Source: an uncultured Maribacter sp. (lineage in GTDB: Bacteria > Bacteroidota > Bacteroidia > Flavobacteriales > Flavobacteriaceae). From it: 64,000 bases of DNA. The stretch covers positions 239,404-303,403 of the forward strand of contig NZ_CANMTX010000006.1 in NCBI RefSeq assembly GCF_947500985.1, in the 5' to 3' direction. The notes under the pieces are model-generated. The model searched no databases. It was given only the letters and a program-made list of their open reading frames with translations, and had not been told where the DNA came from. Shown piece after piece: positions 30,442 through 40,182 of the stretch. The position numbers and the translations under genes are program-made. The stretch's first letter is position 1; every line of letters starts with the position of its first letter.

Positions 30442-30461
30442 TGTAAAATGTAAATTTTACA
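30442..30461. promoter_or_regulatory. perfect inverted repeat TGTAAAAT-GTAA-ATTTTACA, candidate operator
   Basis: 8-bp arms with 4-nt spacer, ending 22 nt upstream of ATG 30484. Confidence 0.45.
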
Positions 30462-30483
30462 ACTTTCAACTACAACTCGATAT

Positions 30484-31281
30484 ATGAAAAAAACCACCTT
30501 CTCTATCCTATTTATATTTGTTGCTTTAGCCCTTTCTTGTAAAACAGAAAAAAAACAAACAACCGAAGAGCAAACTACAACTGAAGAGTCATCTAAAGGA
30601 GAATGGATTACCTTGTTCGATGGTACCACCACCAAAGGTTGGCGCGCTTATAACGGCAAAGAACTACCACCAGGATGGATTGCAAAAGATGGAGAATTAC
30701 AATTCGATACTGAATTAGGAAAAGAACAAGACTACACCGGTGGGACTGATATTATATACGGTGCAGAAGAGTTTGATAATTTTGTACTATATGTTGAATG
30801 GAAGTTACCTAAAGGAGGAAACAGCGGTATCTTTTATCACTTAAAAGAAGGCTATAATAGTCCGCCAGAAGTTTCACCAGAGTATCAATTAATCGATGAT
30901 AAAAATTACGCTAGCATTCACGACTTAACAGATTACAACTTAAGTTTAGGGTATACAGACAAACCAGAAGAACTGAAACCGCTTCAACAAACGGCTTCTG
31001 ACTATGCCATGCATGCGGCTAATCCAGAAGGAAAAATCCTAAATCCGGTTGGAGAATGGAACACTACCAAAATCATTTTCACTACTGAGCAAGTTGAGCA
31101 TTGGCTGAACGGTAAAAAAGTAGTATCATTTGTACCTTGGGATGAAGCTTGGTATGCAAAAAAGAATTCAGACAAATGGAAGAACAGTGAAGATTATGGT
31201 AAGTTTAAAACTGGCTATATAGGCTTCCAAGATCATTCTAGCCCCATCTGGTTTAGAAATATAAAAATCAAAAAACTTTAA
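30484..31281 (+). CDS. DUF1080 (3-keto-disaccharide hydrolase-type) lipoprotein
   Basis: Lipobox FVALALSCK; WITLFDGTTTKGWRAYNG...LYVEWKLPKGGNSGIFYHL...GYIGFQDHSSPIWFRNIKIK. Confidence 0.9.
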   Translation: MKKTTFSILFIFVALALSCKTEKKQTTEEQTTTEESSKGEWITLFDGTTTKGWRAYNGKELPPGWIAKDGELQFDTELGKEQDYTGGTDIIYGAEEFDNFVLYVEWKLPKGGNSGIFYHLKEGYNSPPEVSPEYQLIDDKNYASIHDLTDYNLSLGYTDKPEELKPLQQTASDYAMHAANPEGKILNPVGEWNTTKIIFTTEQVEHWLNGKKVVSFVPWDEAWYAKKNSDKWKNSEDYGKFKTGYIGFQDHSSPIWFRNIKIKKL

Positions 31282-31292
31282 CGACCACACCA

Positions 31293-32729
31293 ATGAACAA
31301 AAGAGACTTTATTAAAAACGCAGCTGCACTTTCTACATTTGTATTATTACCATCAGGACTTTGGTCTTGCAAAAAGGAAGAAAAGAATCTAACAAGATTA
31401 CGTACTGCGCACATTGGTGTCGGTAATATGGGAGCTGAAGACTTAAAAGCGATTTCTTCGCATAGTAAAGTTGATGTAACCGTATTGTGCGATGTTGACG
31501 CAAATAACTTAGCAGAAGCAAAAAAACTGCATCCAAATGCAAAAACATACAGCGACTACAGAGTAATGCTGAAAGAAATGGGTGATGAAATTGATGCTGT
31601 TGTAGTTTCAACTCCAGATCACACACATGCTCCCGCTTCAATGATGGCAATGGAGATGGATAAACCTGTTTACTGTCAAAAACCATTGACTCATTATGTG
31701 TCTGAAGCTAGAGCAATGAATAAACTAGCGGCAGAAAAGGGGCTGGTAACCCAAATGGGAATTCAAGTACATTCCTTTTACGATTATAAATTAGCAACCT
31801 TATTAATACAATCTGGTATTATTGGAAAAGTACATACAGTACGTGCTTGGTCACCAAAAGATTGGGGTTATGACGGAACCGAACCAACAGGTTCTGACCC
31901 AATACCACAATCATTAGATTGGAATTTATGGTTAGGGACTTCAGCTGAGAGACCGTATAAAGAAGGATTCTATCACCCAGGCAATTGGAGAAAATTAGTC
32001 GATTATGGTTGTGGTACTTTAGGTGATATGGGCGTTCATATTTTTGATACTCCATATAATGCTTTAGACCTACAAGTTCCTATGACCATTAAAAATGAAT
32101 GTAGAGAACCAAACGGATTTGGATTTCCTCAAAACAATGTTGTGACTTACGAGTTTCCCCAGACGGCTTATACAGCAGAAACCTTAAAATGGGTTTGGTA
32201 TGATGGTCCGGGTGCACCGCACGATCATGAAGATTTAATACTTCCTGGAGCTAAGAAAGTGAAAGGTTTAGAAGAAACTGCGGAAGATACTATGGAAGAC
32301 AAAATGTCTTTAGAAACAAAAACCGCAGGTGAAGGTACCTTACCTGATCAAGGTGCTATGTTCATTGGCGAAAAAGGAAGACTATTACTACCGCATTTTA
32401 TGCAACTACCAAAGAAGATAGTAAATGGTGAATACGTAGATATTACTGCAGAAATAGAAGCTGTAGAAAAAGCGAATAGTATGGGTAAACCAATTCGCGA
32501 TTATGATTTGGAAGGACCTAAACATTATCACCAATTCGTAGATGCTTGTTTAGGTACAGATAAGACTACCGCACCATTTTCATATGCGTCAAGGCTTACA
32601 GAAACCATATTACTTGGTGTAATTGCCGGCAGGTTCCCAAATCAGGTTTTACATTGGGACAGTGACAATGCAAAATTCGCAGAAGATGAGGCAAATGCTT
32701 ATTTAGAAGGGGATTATAGAAAATTCTAA
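31293..32729 (+). CDS. Gfo/Idh/MocA family oxidoreductase, exported
   Basis: HIGVGNMGAEDLKAISSH, VVSTPDHTHAPASMMAMEMDKPVYCQKPLTHYVSEARAM; N-terminal signal FVLLPSGLWSCKKE. Confidence 0.92.
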   Translation: MNKRDFIKNAAALSTFVLLPSGLWSCKKEEKNLTRLRTAHIGVGNMGAEDLKAISSHSKVDVTVLCDVDANNLAEAKKLHPNAKTYSDYRVMLKEMGDEIDAVVVSTPDHTHAPASMMAMEMDKPVYCQKPLTHYVSEARAMNKLAAEKGLVTQMGIQVHSFYDYKLATLLIQSGIIGKVHTVRAWSPKDWGYDGTEPTGSDPIPQSLDWNLWLGTSAERPYKEGFYHPGNWRKLVDYGCGTLGDMGVHIFDTPYNALDLQVPMTIKNECREPNGFGFPQNNVVTYEFPQTAYTAETLKWVWYDGPGAPHDHEDLILPGAKKVKGLEETAEDTMEDKMSLETKTAGEGTLPDQGAMFIGEKGRLLLPHFMQLPKKIVNGEYVDITAEIEAVEKANSMGKPIRDYDLEGPKHYHQFVDACLGTDKTTAPFSYASRLTETILLGVIAGRFPNQVLHWDSDNAKFAEDEANAYLEGDYRKF

Positions 32730-32746
32730 AACATATTTAAAATAGC

Positions 32747-32770
32747 AAAAACCACTTTCGAGTGGTTTTT
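32747..32770. terminator. rho-independent terminator
   Basis: AAAACCACT-TTCG-AGTGGTTTTTTT. Confidence 0.82.
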
Positions 32771-32948
32771 TTATGCCGTATTTCACTGTATTGACAAAAA
32801 CACATTTAAAAATAATAGTAATTTTTCTAATCCAATTACCCATAAACAAATAAAATAAACAATAGTACTTTTCGCATTAATCTCCCAAAAGTATCTTAAG
32901 CATGACAAGGCTCTTTTAAAATGTTCTATTTTTGGAAAAATTTTTAGG

Positions 32949-34652
32949 TTGAAAAAGATTTATTCAGTTTTTCTTATATTCTTTGCATGTACTCTTTTTG
33001 GTTATGCCCAACAAGATGCCGCAGAAGAAGAATCCAAACAAATTAATATTGTCTATGGTGCCAACTTCACAAAAAATGAAGCTAAATACCCCGGCGCCTC
33101 AATTTTCAGTAAAGATGACCGACAAGTACAATTTGAACACCAAGGCGCTGACCTATGGTGCGACGTTGCCATTTACTACCAGTTAGAGAATCGCTTAGAA
33201 GCCATTGGCAATGTTATACTAAAACAAGGCGATTCGGTTGAAATGACCAGTAAAAAAATCAACTATTTAGGTGATGTAAAATTAGCGAAGGCCTGGGGAA
33301 ATGTTGTTTTGACAAATTCAGACATGACCTTAAGAACAGACACCTTGCGTTTAGATCGCGAAAAACAAGAAGCTTTTTATCAAGATAATGGTACCGTAAT
33401 AGATTCTGCAAATACATTGACCAGTAAAATTGGCAAGTATTTCATGGAGCTTAAAAAGTATCAATTTTTAGATAGTGTTCATATAAAGAACCCTAAATAC
33501 ACAGTAGATTCTGAGCAATTAGACTATTATCAAACATCTAAAAATGCTTACATGTACGGTCCGTCCACCATTAATGGAGACACCTATAAGATATATTGCG
33601 AAAGAGGGTTTTATGACACCAAAGTAGAAACTGGCTACGGAATTAAAAACACGCGTATAGATTATAACAACAGAATTATTGAAGGTGATAGCGTGTACTT
33701 TAATAAGGCAAAAGAATTTGCATCTGCGACCAACAACATTACTGTAACAGATACTATCAATAACGGTATAATTAGAGCACATTACGCCGAAGTTTACAAG
33801 GCAAAAGATTCTGTTTTTGCCACGCGCAGAGCGGTTTCTATCTCGGTACAAGAAAGAGATTCACTTTACGTACATGGCGATACCTTAATGGTAACCGGTA
33901 AACCAGAAGATAGAATTCTACGAGCTTTTAGAAATGCCAAATTTTACAAAACCGATTTAAGCGGAAAATGTGATAGTATACACTCTGCACAAAAGACAGG
34001 TATTACTCAGTTAATTAAAAATCCGATTATTTGGAACGGCGCTAACCAAATGACAGGTGATAGTATTCACCTAAAATCTAATTTAGAAACTGAAAAATTA
34101 GATTCTTTAAAAGTATTGAACAATGCTTTTATTATCTCTCTAGACAGTGTTAGCATGACAGGCTACAACCAAGCCAAAGGGATTAATTTGTATGGGAAGT
34201 TTATTGAAAACGAATTAAAACTCATAGACTTAGTTCAGAATACTGAAGTAGTTTACTATATGTATAATGATGATGATGAACTTATAGGGATAGATAAAAC
34301 CGTTTGCAGTAAAATTAGAATTACTATGGCGGAAAATGATATAGAAGATCTTACATTTTACACAGATCCTGATGGAGATATATTTCCGGAAAAAGATTTA
34401 CCTAAAAATAGCAGAATATTAAAAGGCTTCGTTTGGCGTGGCGATGAGCGTATACTCACCAAAGATGATATTTTTGACGAAGATGATAACAACTTAGAAC
34501 TTGTGGTTATTAACGGTATTGACAACCCCATTGATATTGATGCCGAAGAGCAACAAAGAAGTAAAAACGATACCGACCCAATCAACAATATTTCGGGTCA
34601 AGACAAAGCAACAGATCCTAAAAAATCTGTGAAGCCAAAAAAGATAAAATAG
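32949..34652 (+). CDS. OstA/LptA-like protein (TTG start)
   Basis: Signal peptide; repeated VEMTSKKINYLGDVKLAKAWGNVVLTNSDMTLRTDTLRLD LptA-like repeats. Confidence 0.85.
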   Translation: MKKIYSVFLIFFACTLFGYAQQDAAEEESKQINIVYGANFTKNEAKYPGASIFSKDDRQVQFEHQGADLWCDVAIYYQLENRLEAIGNVILKQGDSVEMTSKKINYLGDVKLAKAWGNVVLTNSDMTLRTDTLRLDREKQEAFYQDNGTVIDSANTLTSKIGKYFMELKKYQFLDSVHIKNPKYTVDSEQLDYYQTSKNAYMYGPSTINGDTYKIYCERGFYDTKVETGYGIKNTRIDYNNRIIEGDSVYFNKAKEFASATNNITVTDTINNGIIRAHYAEVYKAKDSVFATRRAVSISVQERDSLYVHGDTLMVTGKPEDRILRAFRNAKFYKTDLSGKCDSIHSAQKTGITQLIKNPIIWNGANQMTGDSIHLKSNLETEKLDSLKVLNNAFIISLDSVSMTGYNQAKGINLYGKFIENELKLIDLVQNTEVVYYMYNDDDELIGIDKTVCSKIRITMAENDIEDLTFYTDPDGDIFPEKDLPKNSRILKGFVWRGDERILTKDDIFDEDDNNLELVVINGIDNPIDIDAEEQQRSKNDTDPINNISGQDKATDPKKSVKPKKIK

Positions 34653-34661
34653 GTCTTTGAA

Positions 34662-35837
34662 ATGAATAAAGACTTTCTACAATATCAAGCACAAACTTCC
34701 CCCAATCCTTTAGGTATGGAAGTATCTCACGCCAAAGGCAGTTATATTTATGATACCGATGGCAATGCGCATTTAGACTTTGTTGCAGGTGTTTCAGCTT
34801 GTACACTTGGTCATTGCCACCCAGAGATTGTTGAAGCAATTAAAAATCAGGTAGAAAAGTACATGCATGTAATGGTGTATGGCGAATATTCCCAATCACC
34901 AGCGACTACGTATACCAAATTATTGGCAGATAATTTACCTGCACCTTTAGAGGTTACCTATTTGGTGAATTCTGGAACAGAAGCTATAGAAGGTGCTTTA
35001 AAATTAGCACGTAGATATACAGGTCGTTCTGAAATTATTTCAGCTAAATCTGCCTATCATGGTAATACCATGGGTAGTTTAAGCCTTATGGATTTCGAAG
35101 AGCGTAAAAGTGTATTTAGACCCTTGTTGCCAGATATTTATCATATCGAATTCAACAACGATAAAGATTTAGAGAAAATAACCACCAAAACTGCATGTGT
35201 AATATTGGAGACAATTCAAGGTGGTGCTGGTTTTATACTTCCAAAAAATGGCTATCTAAAAAAAGTAAAAGAGCGTTGTACAGAAATGGGTGCATTACTT
35301 ATACTAGATGAAATACAGCCAGGTTTCGGCAGAACAGGAAAGCTATTCGCATTTGAACATTTCAATTGCGTTCCCGATATTTTAGTTATCGGCAAGGGCA
35401 TGGCATCAGGTTTACCTGTTGGTGCATTTACAGCCAGTAAAGATATTATGCATACGTTAAGTGAGAATCCGAAAATGGGTCATATTACTACGTTTGGCGG
35501 TAATCCTGTAATCGCAGCATCAAGTTTAGCAACTCTGAATGTATTATTAAACTCGAATTTGATAACTGAAACGCTAAAGAAAGAGACACTTTTTAAATCG
35601 CTATTAAAGCATTCTAAGATAAAAGAAATTAGAGGTAGAGGTTTAATGCTTGCCCTAATAATGGATACGCCAGAAACAGCTAATGAACTAGTATTGCAAG
35701 CCAAGGAAAAGAACCTAATTCTCTTCTGGTTATTATTCGAAAATAGAGCTGTAAGAATTTCTCCGCCATTAACTATTTCAGAAAAAGAAATTAAAGAAGG
35801 TTGTGCAATAATTTTAGAACTTCTTAACTCTATGTAA
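34662..35837 (+). CDS. class-III PLP-dependent aminotransferase
   Basis: YLVNSGTEAIEGALKLARRYTGRSEIISAKSAYHGNT, LILDEIQPGFGRTGKLFAFEH, IGKGMASGLPVGAF. Confidence 0.93.
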   Translation: MNKDFLQYQAQTSPNPLGMEVSHAKGSYIYDTDGNAHLDFVAGVSACTLGHCHPEIVEAIKNQVEKYMHVMVYGEYSQSPATTYTKLLADNLPAPLEVTYLVNSGTEAIEGALKLARRYTGRSEIISAKSAYHGNTMGSLSLMDFEERKSVFRPLLPDIYHIEFNNDKDLEKITTKTACVILETIQGGAGFILPKNGYLKKVKERCTEMGALLILDEIQPGFGRTGKLFAFEHFNCVPDILVIGKGMASGLPVGAFTASKDIMHTLSENPKMGHITTFGGNPVIAASSLATLNVLLNSNLITETLKKETLFKSLLKHSKIKEIRGRGLMLALIMDTPETANELVLQAKEKNLILFWLLFENRAVRISPPLTISEKEIKEGCAIILELLNSM

Positions 35838-35941
35838 ATCAACGTTGTTAACTAATTTGTTAATAATATCGATTCGTACAGTGGCTGAAACCCCGCACAA
35901 TCACTTACTTTTAAAATATCTTGTAAAACCAAAAAGTTCCT

Positions 35942-37345
35942 ATGGCGTTAGAATCTAACGAGAGACCGGACAAGCCAATTACAAAATTCGAATCAATGTT
36001 GAAGACAGACGATGTCTATTTCTTTGATGCTGAGGATTTTGAAGATATTGTGCACCACTACCTAAACCATGGGAAGGTTTCTTTGGCTAAAAAAGGAATT
36101 AAAATTGGTCTACAGCAACATCCAGCTTCAATAGAATTAAAATTACTTCACGTAGAAGTCATGGTTTTTGAAAACCAGATGGAAAAAGCTGAGGCACTTT
36201 TAGATGAGCTACAAAGACTAGATAATTACAACGATGAAATTTATATTCAACGTGCAAATATATTTTCGAAGCGAGATGATCACGAAGGTGCTATAGAATT
36301 ACTACAAAAGGCATTAAGCTTTACCAATAATAGTTTTGACATCTATAGTCTTTTGGGTATGGAATATTTGTTCATGGACAATTTCGATAATGCCAAAGAG
36401 AGCTTTATGAAATGTGTGGAATTTGACGAACAAGATTATTCTTCGCTTTATAATGTGGTGTATTGTTTTGAGTTTCTTGAAGATTATGATGGCGCCATTA
36501 TTTACTTGAATAATTATTTAGAAAAGAACCCATATTGCGAAGTAGCATGGCATCAATTGGGTAAACAATACTATTACAAAGAAATGTTTACAGAGGCCTT
36601 GGGCGCTTTTGATTTTGCTGTTATTTCAGATGACACTTTTATAGGTGCATATTTCGAAAAAGCCAAAGTACTTGAAAAATTAGGCCGACATAAAGAGGCC
36701 ATCGAAAATTACGAGACTACCATTGCTATTGAAGATCCTACATCTCATGCATTTTTAAGAATAGGAAAATGTTATGAACAACTGAAGGATACCGAAATGG
36801 CCAAATACTATTTCTACCAAACGGTTCATGAAGATCCATTGTTAGACAAAGGTTGGTTAGCTATTACAAATCTATATTTTAATACTAGAGATTTTGAAAA
36901 AGCCATCTTTTACATCAATAAGGCCTTGAATATTGATGGTGAGAATCCTCAATACTGGAAAAAATGTGCACATATTAATATGGCATTAAAGAATTATGAC
37001 CAAGCTGATTTTGCATTTAAACAAGCAGTAGAATTAGGTAATTATGAATTGGACACTTGGTTGAATTGGGCGGAAGTAGTTCATATAAACGGAGATGAAT
37101 CATCTGCTGTAGAAATTCTATCTCAAGGAAGAGAGTTTTATCCTGAAAGTTTAAAACTTTTATATAGGTCTGTAGGTTATCTGTTGCTTGCTGAAGACCC
37201 AATTAATGCACGTATTATGTTTATGGATGCATTAAAAATTGATAAAAAGCAGAAAAAACTACATTTGTTCACTGAAAATTTTCCGGAATACGGCAAGTCT
37301 GAATGGACACAAGAAATTGTAAGAAAATACAATAAAACCTCATAG
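35942..37345 (+). CDS. tetratricopeptide repeat protein
   Basis: Multiple TPR units across 467 aa. Confidence 0.9.
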   Translation: MALESNERPDKPITKFESMLKTDDVYFFDAEDFEDIVHHYLNHGKVSLAKKGIKIGLQQHPASIELKLLHVEVMVFENQMEKAEALLDELQRLDNYNDEIYIQRANIFSKRDDHEGAIELLQKALSFTNNSFDIYSLLGMEYLFMDNFDNAKESFMKCVEFDEQDYSSLYNVVYCFEFLEDYDGAIIYLNNYLEKNPYCEVAWHQLGKQYYYKEMFTEALGAFDFAVISDDTFIGAYFEKAKVLEKLGRHKEAIENYETTIAIEDPTSHAFLRIGKCYEQLKDTEMAKYYFYQTVHEDPLLDKGWLAITNLYFNTRDFEKAIFYINKALNIDGENPQYWKKCAHINMALKNYDQADFAFKQAVELGNYELDTWLNWAEVVHINGDESSAVEILSQGREFYPESLKLLYRSVGYLLLAEDPINARIMFMDALKIDKKQKKLHLFTENFPEYGKSEWTQEIVRKYNKTS

Positions 37346-37362
37346 AATAGGTTCTACATTTC

Positions 37363-38277
37363 ATGGACAATAGAAAACTAAAAGATTATACATTCATATC
37401 TCTAAAAGGTATGGCAATGGGTATTGCAGAATTAGTACCAGGCGTTTCTGGTGGCACAATAGCTTTTGTAACAGGCATCTACGAAGAATTCATTACTTCG
37501 ATCAATAACGTTAACCTAACTACTTTAAAAGTTTTAAAAGAAGAAGGTTTTAAAAAGTTCTGGGAGAAATTAAATGGCAACTTCCTGTTGGCATTGGCAA
37601 TTGGTATGATGATTAGTATTTTAACATTATCTAAAGCGATTGCCTGGTTATTAGAAGAGCACACTATAGTTACATGGGCATTTTTTTTCGGTTTGGTATT
37701 AGCAAGTGTCATTTTCGTAGCCAAATCGATTAAAAAGTGGAATGTGTTAGCGATTGTATTGTTCATAATAGGTACTGCAAGTGCTTTCTATATTACTACC
37801 CTACCCCCTTCCACTAGTTCTGGTAGTCTGCCTTACATTTTTTTATCAGGAGCTGTAGCCATTTGTGCAATGGTAATGCCCGGGATTTCAGGAGCATTCA
37901 TTTTAGTTCTAATGGGATCATTCAAAACTGTTTTAGGGGCTTTAAATGAAAAAGATTTTGGTATTCTAATAACTTTCATTTTCGGAATAGTTTTTGGAAT
38001 TCTAAGCTTTGCTCGAGTTTTAAAGTGGATGTTTACCAATTATAAAGATGCAACACTTGCTATTTTAACAGGGTTTATCTTAGGATCATTGAATAAAATA
38101 TGGCCTTGGAAGAATATTATCGAGATTATTCAGATTGGTAAAAAAGAAATTATAATCGACGAAAATATCTCGCCTTTCGCTTTTCAAGGTGATAATCAAT
38201 TAACTTTTGCTATTGTAGCCGCTGTAATAGGTTTTTCTCTTATTTTTATATTAGAAAAATCAGCTTTTAAGAAGTAA
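37363..38277 (+). CDS. DUF368 membrane protein (PopT-type undecaprenyl-phosphate translocase family)
   Basis: KGMAMGIAELVPGVSGGTIAFVTGIYEEFI; AMVMPGISGAFILVLMGSF. Confidence 0.92.
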   Translation: MDNRKLKDYTFISLKGMAMGIAELVPGVSGGTIAFVTGIYEEFITSINNVNLTTLKVLKEEGFKKFWEKLNGNFLLALAIGMMISILTLSKAIAWLLEEHTIVTWAFFFGLVLASVIFVAKSIKKWNVLAIVLFIIGTASAFYITTLPPSTSSGSLPYIFLSGAVAICAMVMPGISGAFILVLMGSFKTVLGALNEKDFGILITFIFGIVFGILSFARVLKWMFTNYKDATLAILTGFILGSLNKIWPWKNIIEIIQIGKKEIIIDENISPFAFQGDNQLTFAIVAAVIGFSLIFILEKSAFKK

Positions 38278-38290
38278 AGCGAAAACCTAC

Positions 38291-39310
38291 ATGAGCGAAC
38301 CCCGATCCTTTACCGATAAATTTTTCTTGGTCGTAAAGGGACTTTGTATGGGTGCTGCCAATAAAGTACCAGGTGTATCTGGCGGTATTGTTGCATTTGT
38401 GGGTGGTTTTTACGAAGAATTTATTTATTCACTTCAAAAGGTAAATGGCAAAGCCTTTAAACTTCTTGTCAACGGAAGACTTAAAAGCTTCTACAGGTAT
38501 ATTAACGGTTCTTTTCTAACACTACTGATTTTTGGTATGCTAGTAAGCTATTTTAGCATTTCAAAAATTTTAGACTATTTTTTAGTAAAGCAAGAGCTGT
38601 ATGTGTGGTCTGCATTTTTCGGTATGATCTTAGGTTCTATCTACTACATAGGTAAAGATTTCGATTATTGGAAAAAGAAAACATTTACCGCTGCCATTAT
38701 AGGTTTAAGTGTTGGTGTAGCCATTAGTTTTCTTAGTCCGGCGAAAGAAAATGACAACTTACTGTTCATCTTTTTATGTGGTATGATCAGTGTATCGGGA
38801 ATGACATTACCCGGACTTTCGGGTTCCTTCATATTAATACTTTTAGGTAATTATGTGTTGTTACTGGTAGACTCTGTAAACGCATTATATGATACGTTCT
38901 CAGAATTACTAGTAGGTGATTTTAGTTTTACTTCTAATACAGAAAGATTACACACCCTTAAAATCTTAGCCGTATTTACCTTAGGTTCGGCAACAGGTCT
39001 AGTTACCCTTTCGCATGTATTGACCTTCGTATTAAAACACTACAAGCATGTTACTACCGCAACCATATTGGGGTTTATAACAGGGTCGCTGGGCGTTGTT
39101 TGGCCATGGAAAAAGACAATTTTTAAAACGGGAATAGATGGTGAAGGCATTTTAGATTCTAACGGAAAACAAATAATAATGAACTACGAACGGTTTCTGC
39201 CAGATATGACCACCGTAGAAAATTGGATAGCTATTATCTGTATTATATTTGGTATTAGTATTTTGCTACTTTTAGATTGGTATGGAAAAAACAGAAAAAC
39301 AGAAAGCTAA
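38291..39310 (+). CDS. DUF368 membrane protein, second tandem paralog
   Basis: KGLCMGAANKVPGVSGGIVAFVGGFYEEFI; SGMTLPGLSGSFILILLGNY. Confidence 0.92.
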   Translation: MSEPRSFTDKFFLVVKGLCMGAANKVPGVSGGIVAFVGGFYEEFIYSLQKVNGKAFKLLVNGRLKSFYRYINGSFLTLLIFGMLVSYFSISKILDYFLVKQELYVWSAFFGMILGSIYYIGKDFDYWKKKTFTAAIIGLSVGVAISFLSPAKENDNLLFIFLCGMISVSGMTLPGLSGSFILILLGNYVLLLVDSVNALYDTFSELLVGDFSFTSNTERLHTLKILAVFTLGSATGLVTLSHVLTFVLKHYKHVTTATILGFITGSLGVVWPWKKTIFKTGIDGEGILDSNGKQIIMNYERFLPDMTTVENWIAIICIIFGISILLLLDWYGKNRKTES

Positions 39311-40034
39311 TTACGGCTTAATAGGTAAAGATATTTCTTATTCATTTTCAAGAGGATATTTCAAAAAAAAATTCGAAGATATGGGCTTGGACAATTGTTC
39401 GTATCAAAACTTTGATCTGCAAGCTATTTCAGAATTTCCGACCATCTTCAAAAACACTGAAAATGTACAAGGGCTGAATATTACTATTCCGTATAAAGAA
39501 GAAGTAATGGCTTTCTTAGACGATATAGATATTGCGGCCAAAAAGATAGGTGCCGTAAATACCATAAAATTTACTAAGAATGGTTTAATTGGCTTCAATA
39601 CTGATGCCTACGGATTTCAAAAATCACTGGAACCACATTTAAAAGAACACCATAGAAAAGCACTAATATTAGGTACTGGCGGAGCGTCAAAAGCTGTAGC
39701 ATTTGTACTTGAAGAGCTAGGCATAGCATTTTCTTTTGTTTCAAGAAGTGGTAAAAATAATGGTTATACCTATAATGAGCTGACCGATGATATTATAGCC
39801 GAACATACCTTAATCATAAACTGCTCTCCAGTAGGCACTTTTCCTAAAATTGAAGAAAAACCTGCAATTCCGTATTCAAAAATCGGCAAAGAACATCTTC
39901 TTTTTGATCTAATATATAATCCCGAAGAAACTGCATTTTTATCTGCAGGCAAAGCTAATGAAGCTACTATTTGTAACGGACATAGAATGCTAGAGTTCCA
40001 AGCAGAAAAATCTTGGGAAATCTGGAACCGTTAA
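39282..40034 (+). CDS. aroE: shikimate dehydrogenase
   Basis: YGLIGKDISYSFS, GLNITIPYKEEVMAFLDDID, KIGAVNTIKF, GFNTDAYGFQKSL, LILGTGGASKAVAFVL. Confidence 0.94.
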   Translation: MEKTEKQKANYGLIGKDISYSFSRGYFKKKFEDMGLDNCSYQNFDLQAISEFPTIFKNTENVQGLNITIPYKEEVMAFLDDIDIAAKKIGAVNTIKFTKNGLIGFNTDAYGFQKSLEPHLKEHHRKALILGTGGASKAVAFVLEELGIAFSFVSRSGKNNGYTYNELTDDIIAEHTLIINCSPVGTFPKIEEKPAIPYSKIGKEHLLFDLIYNPEETAFLSAGKANEATICNGHRMLEFQAEKSWEIWNR

Positions 40035-40182
40035 CCGCCTATCCTTTAAATTATTTATTAACAAGACATTGTAAATTATAGGTTTCTACCAGATTACTCT
40101 TTTACCTTTTAACTAAAAAGACGAATCAATACTTTGCCAGTCGTAGTGTTGTCACTATCTTGTAAGCATATAATTTAGGAAT

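Noticed and set aside
31333-31686. 117-aa antisense ORF inside the oxidoreductase gene (and similar antisense ORFs at 2172, 2308, 3670, 18142, 27027, 33519, 35480, 57027, 58516)
   Set aside because: All are fully opposite well-supported conserved genes with low-complexity or unconvincing sequences.
40144-40160. TAGTG-TTGT-CACTA inverted repeat before the DUF349 gene
   Set aside because: Only 5-bp arms in an AT-rich spacer; expected by chance.
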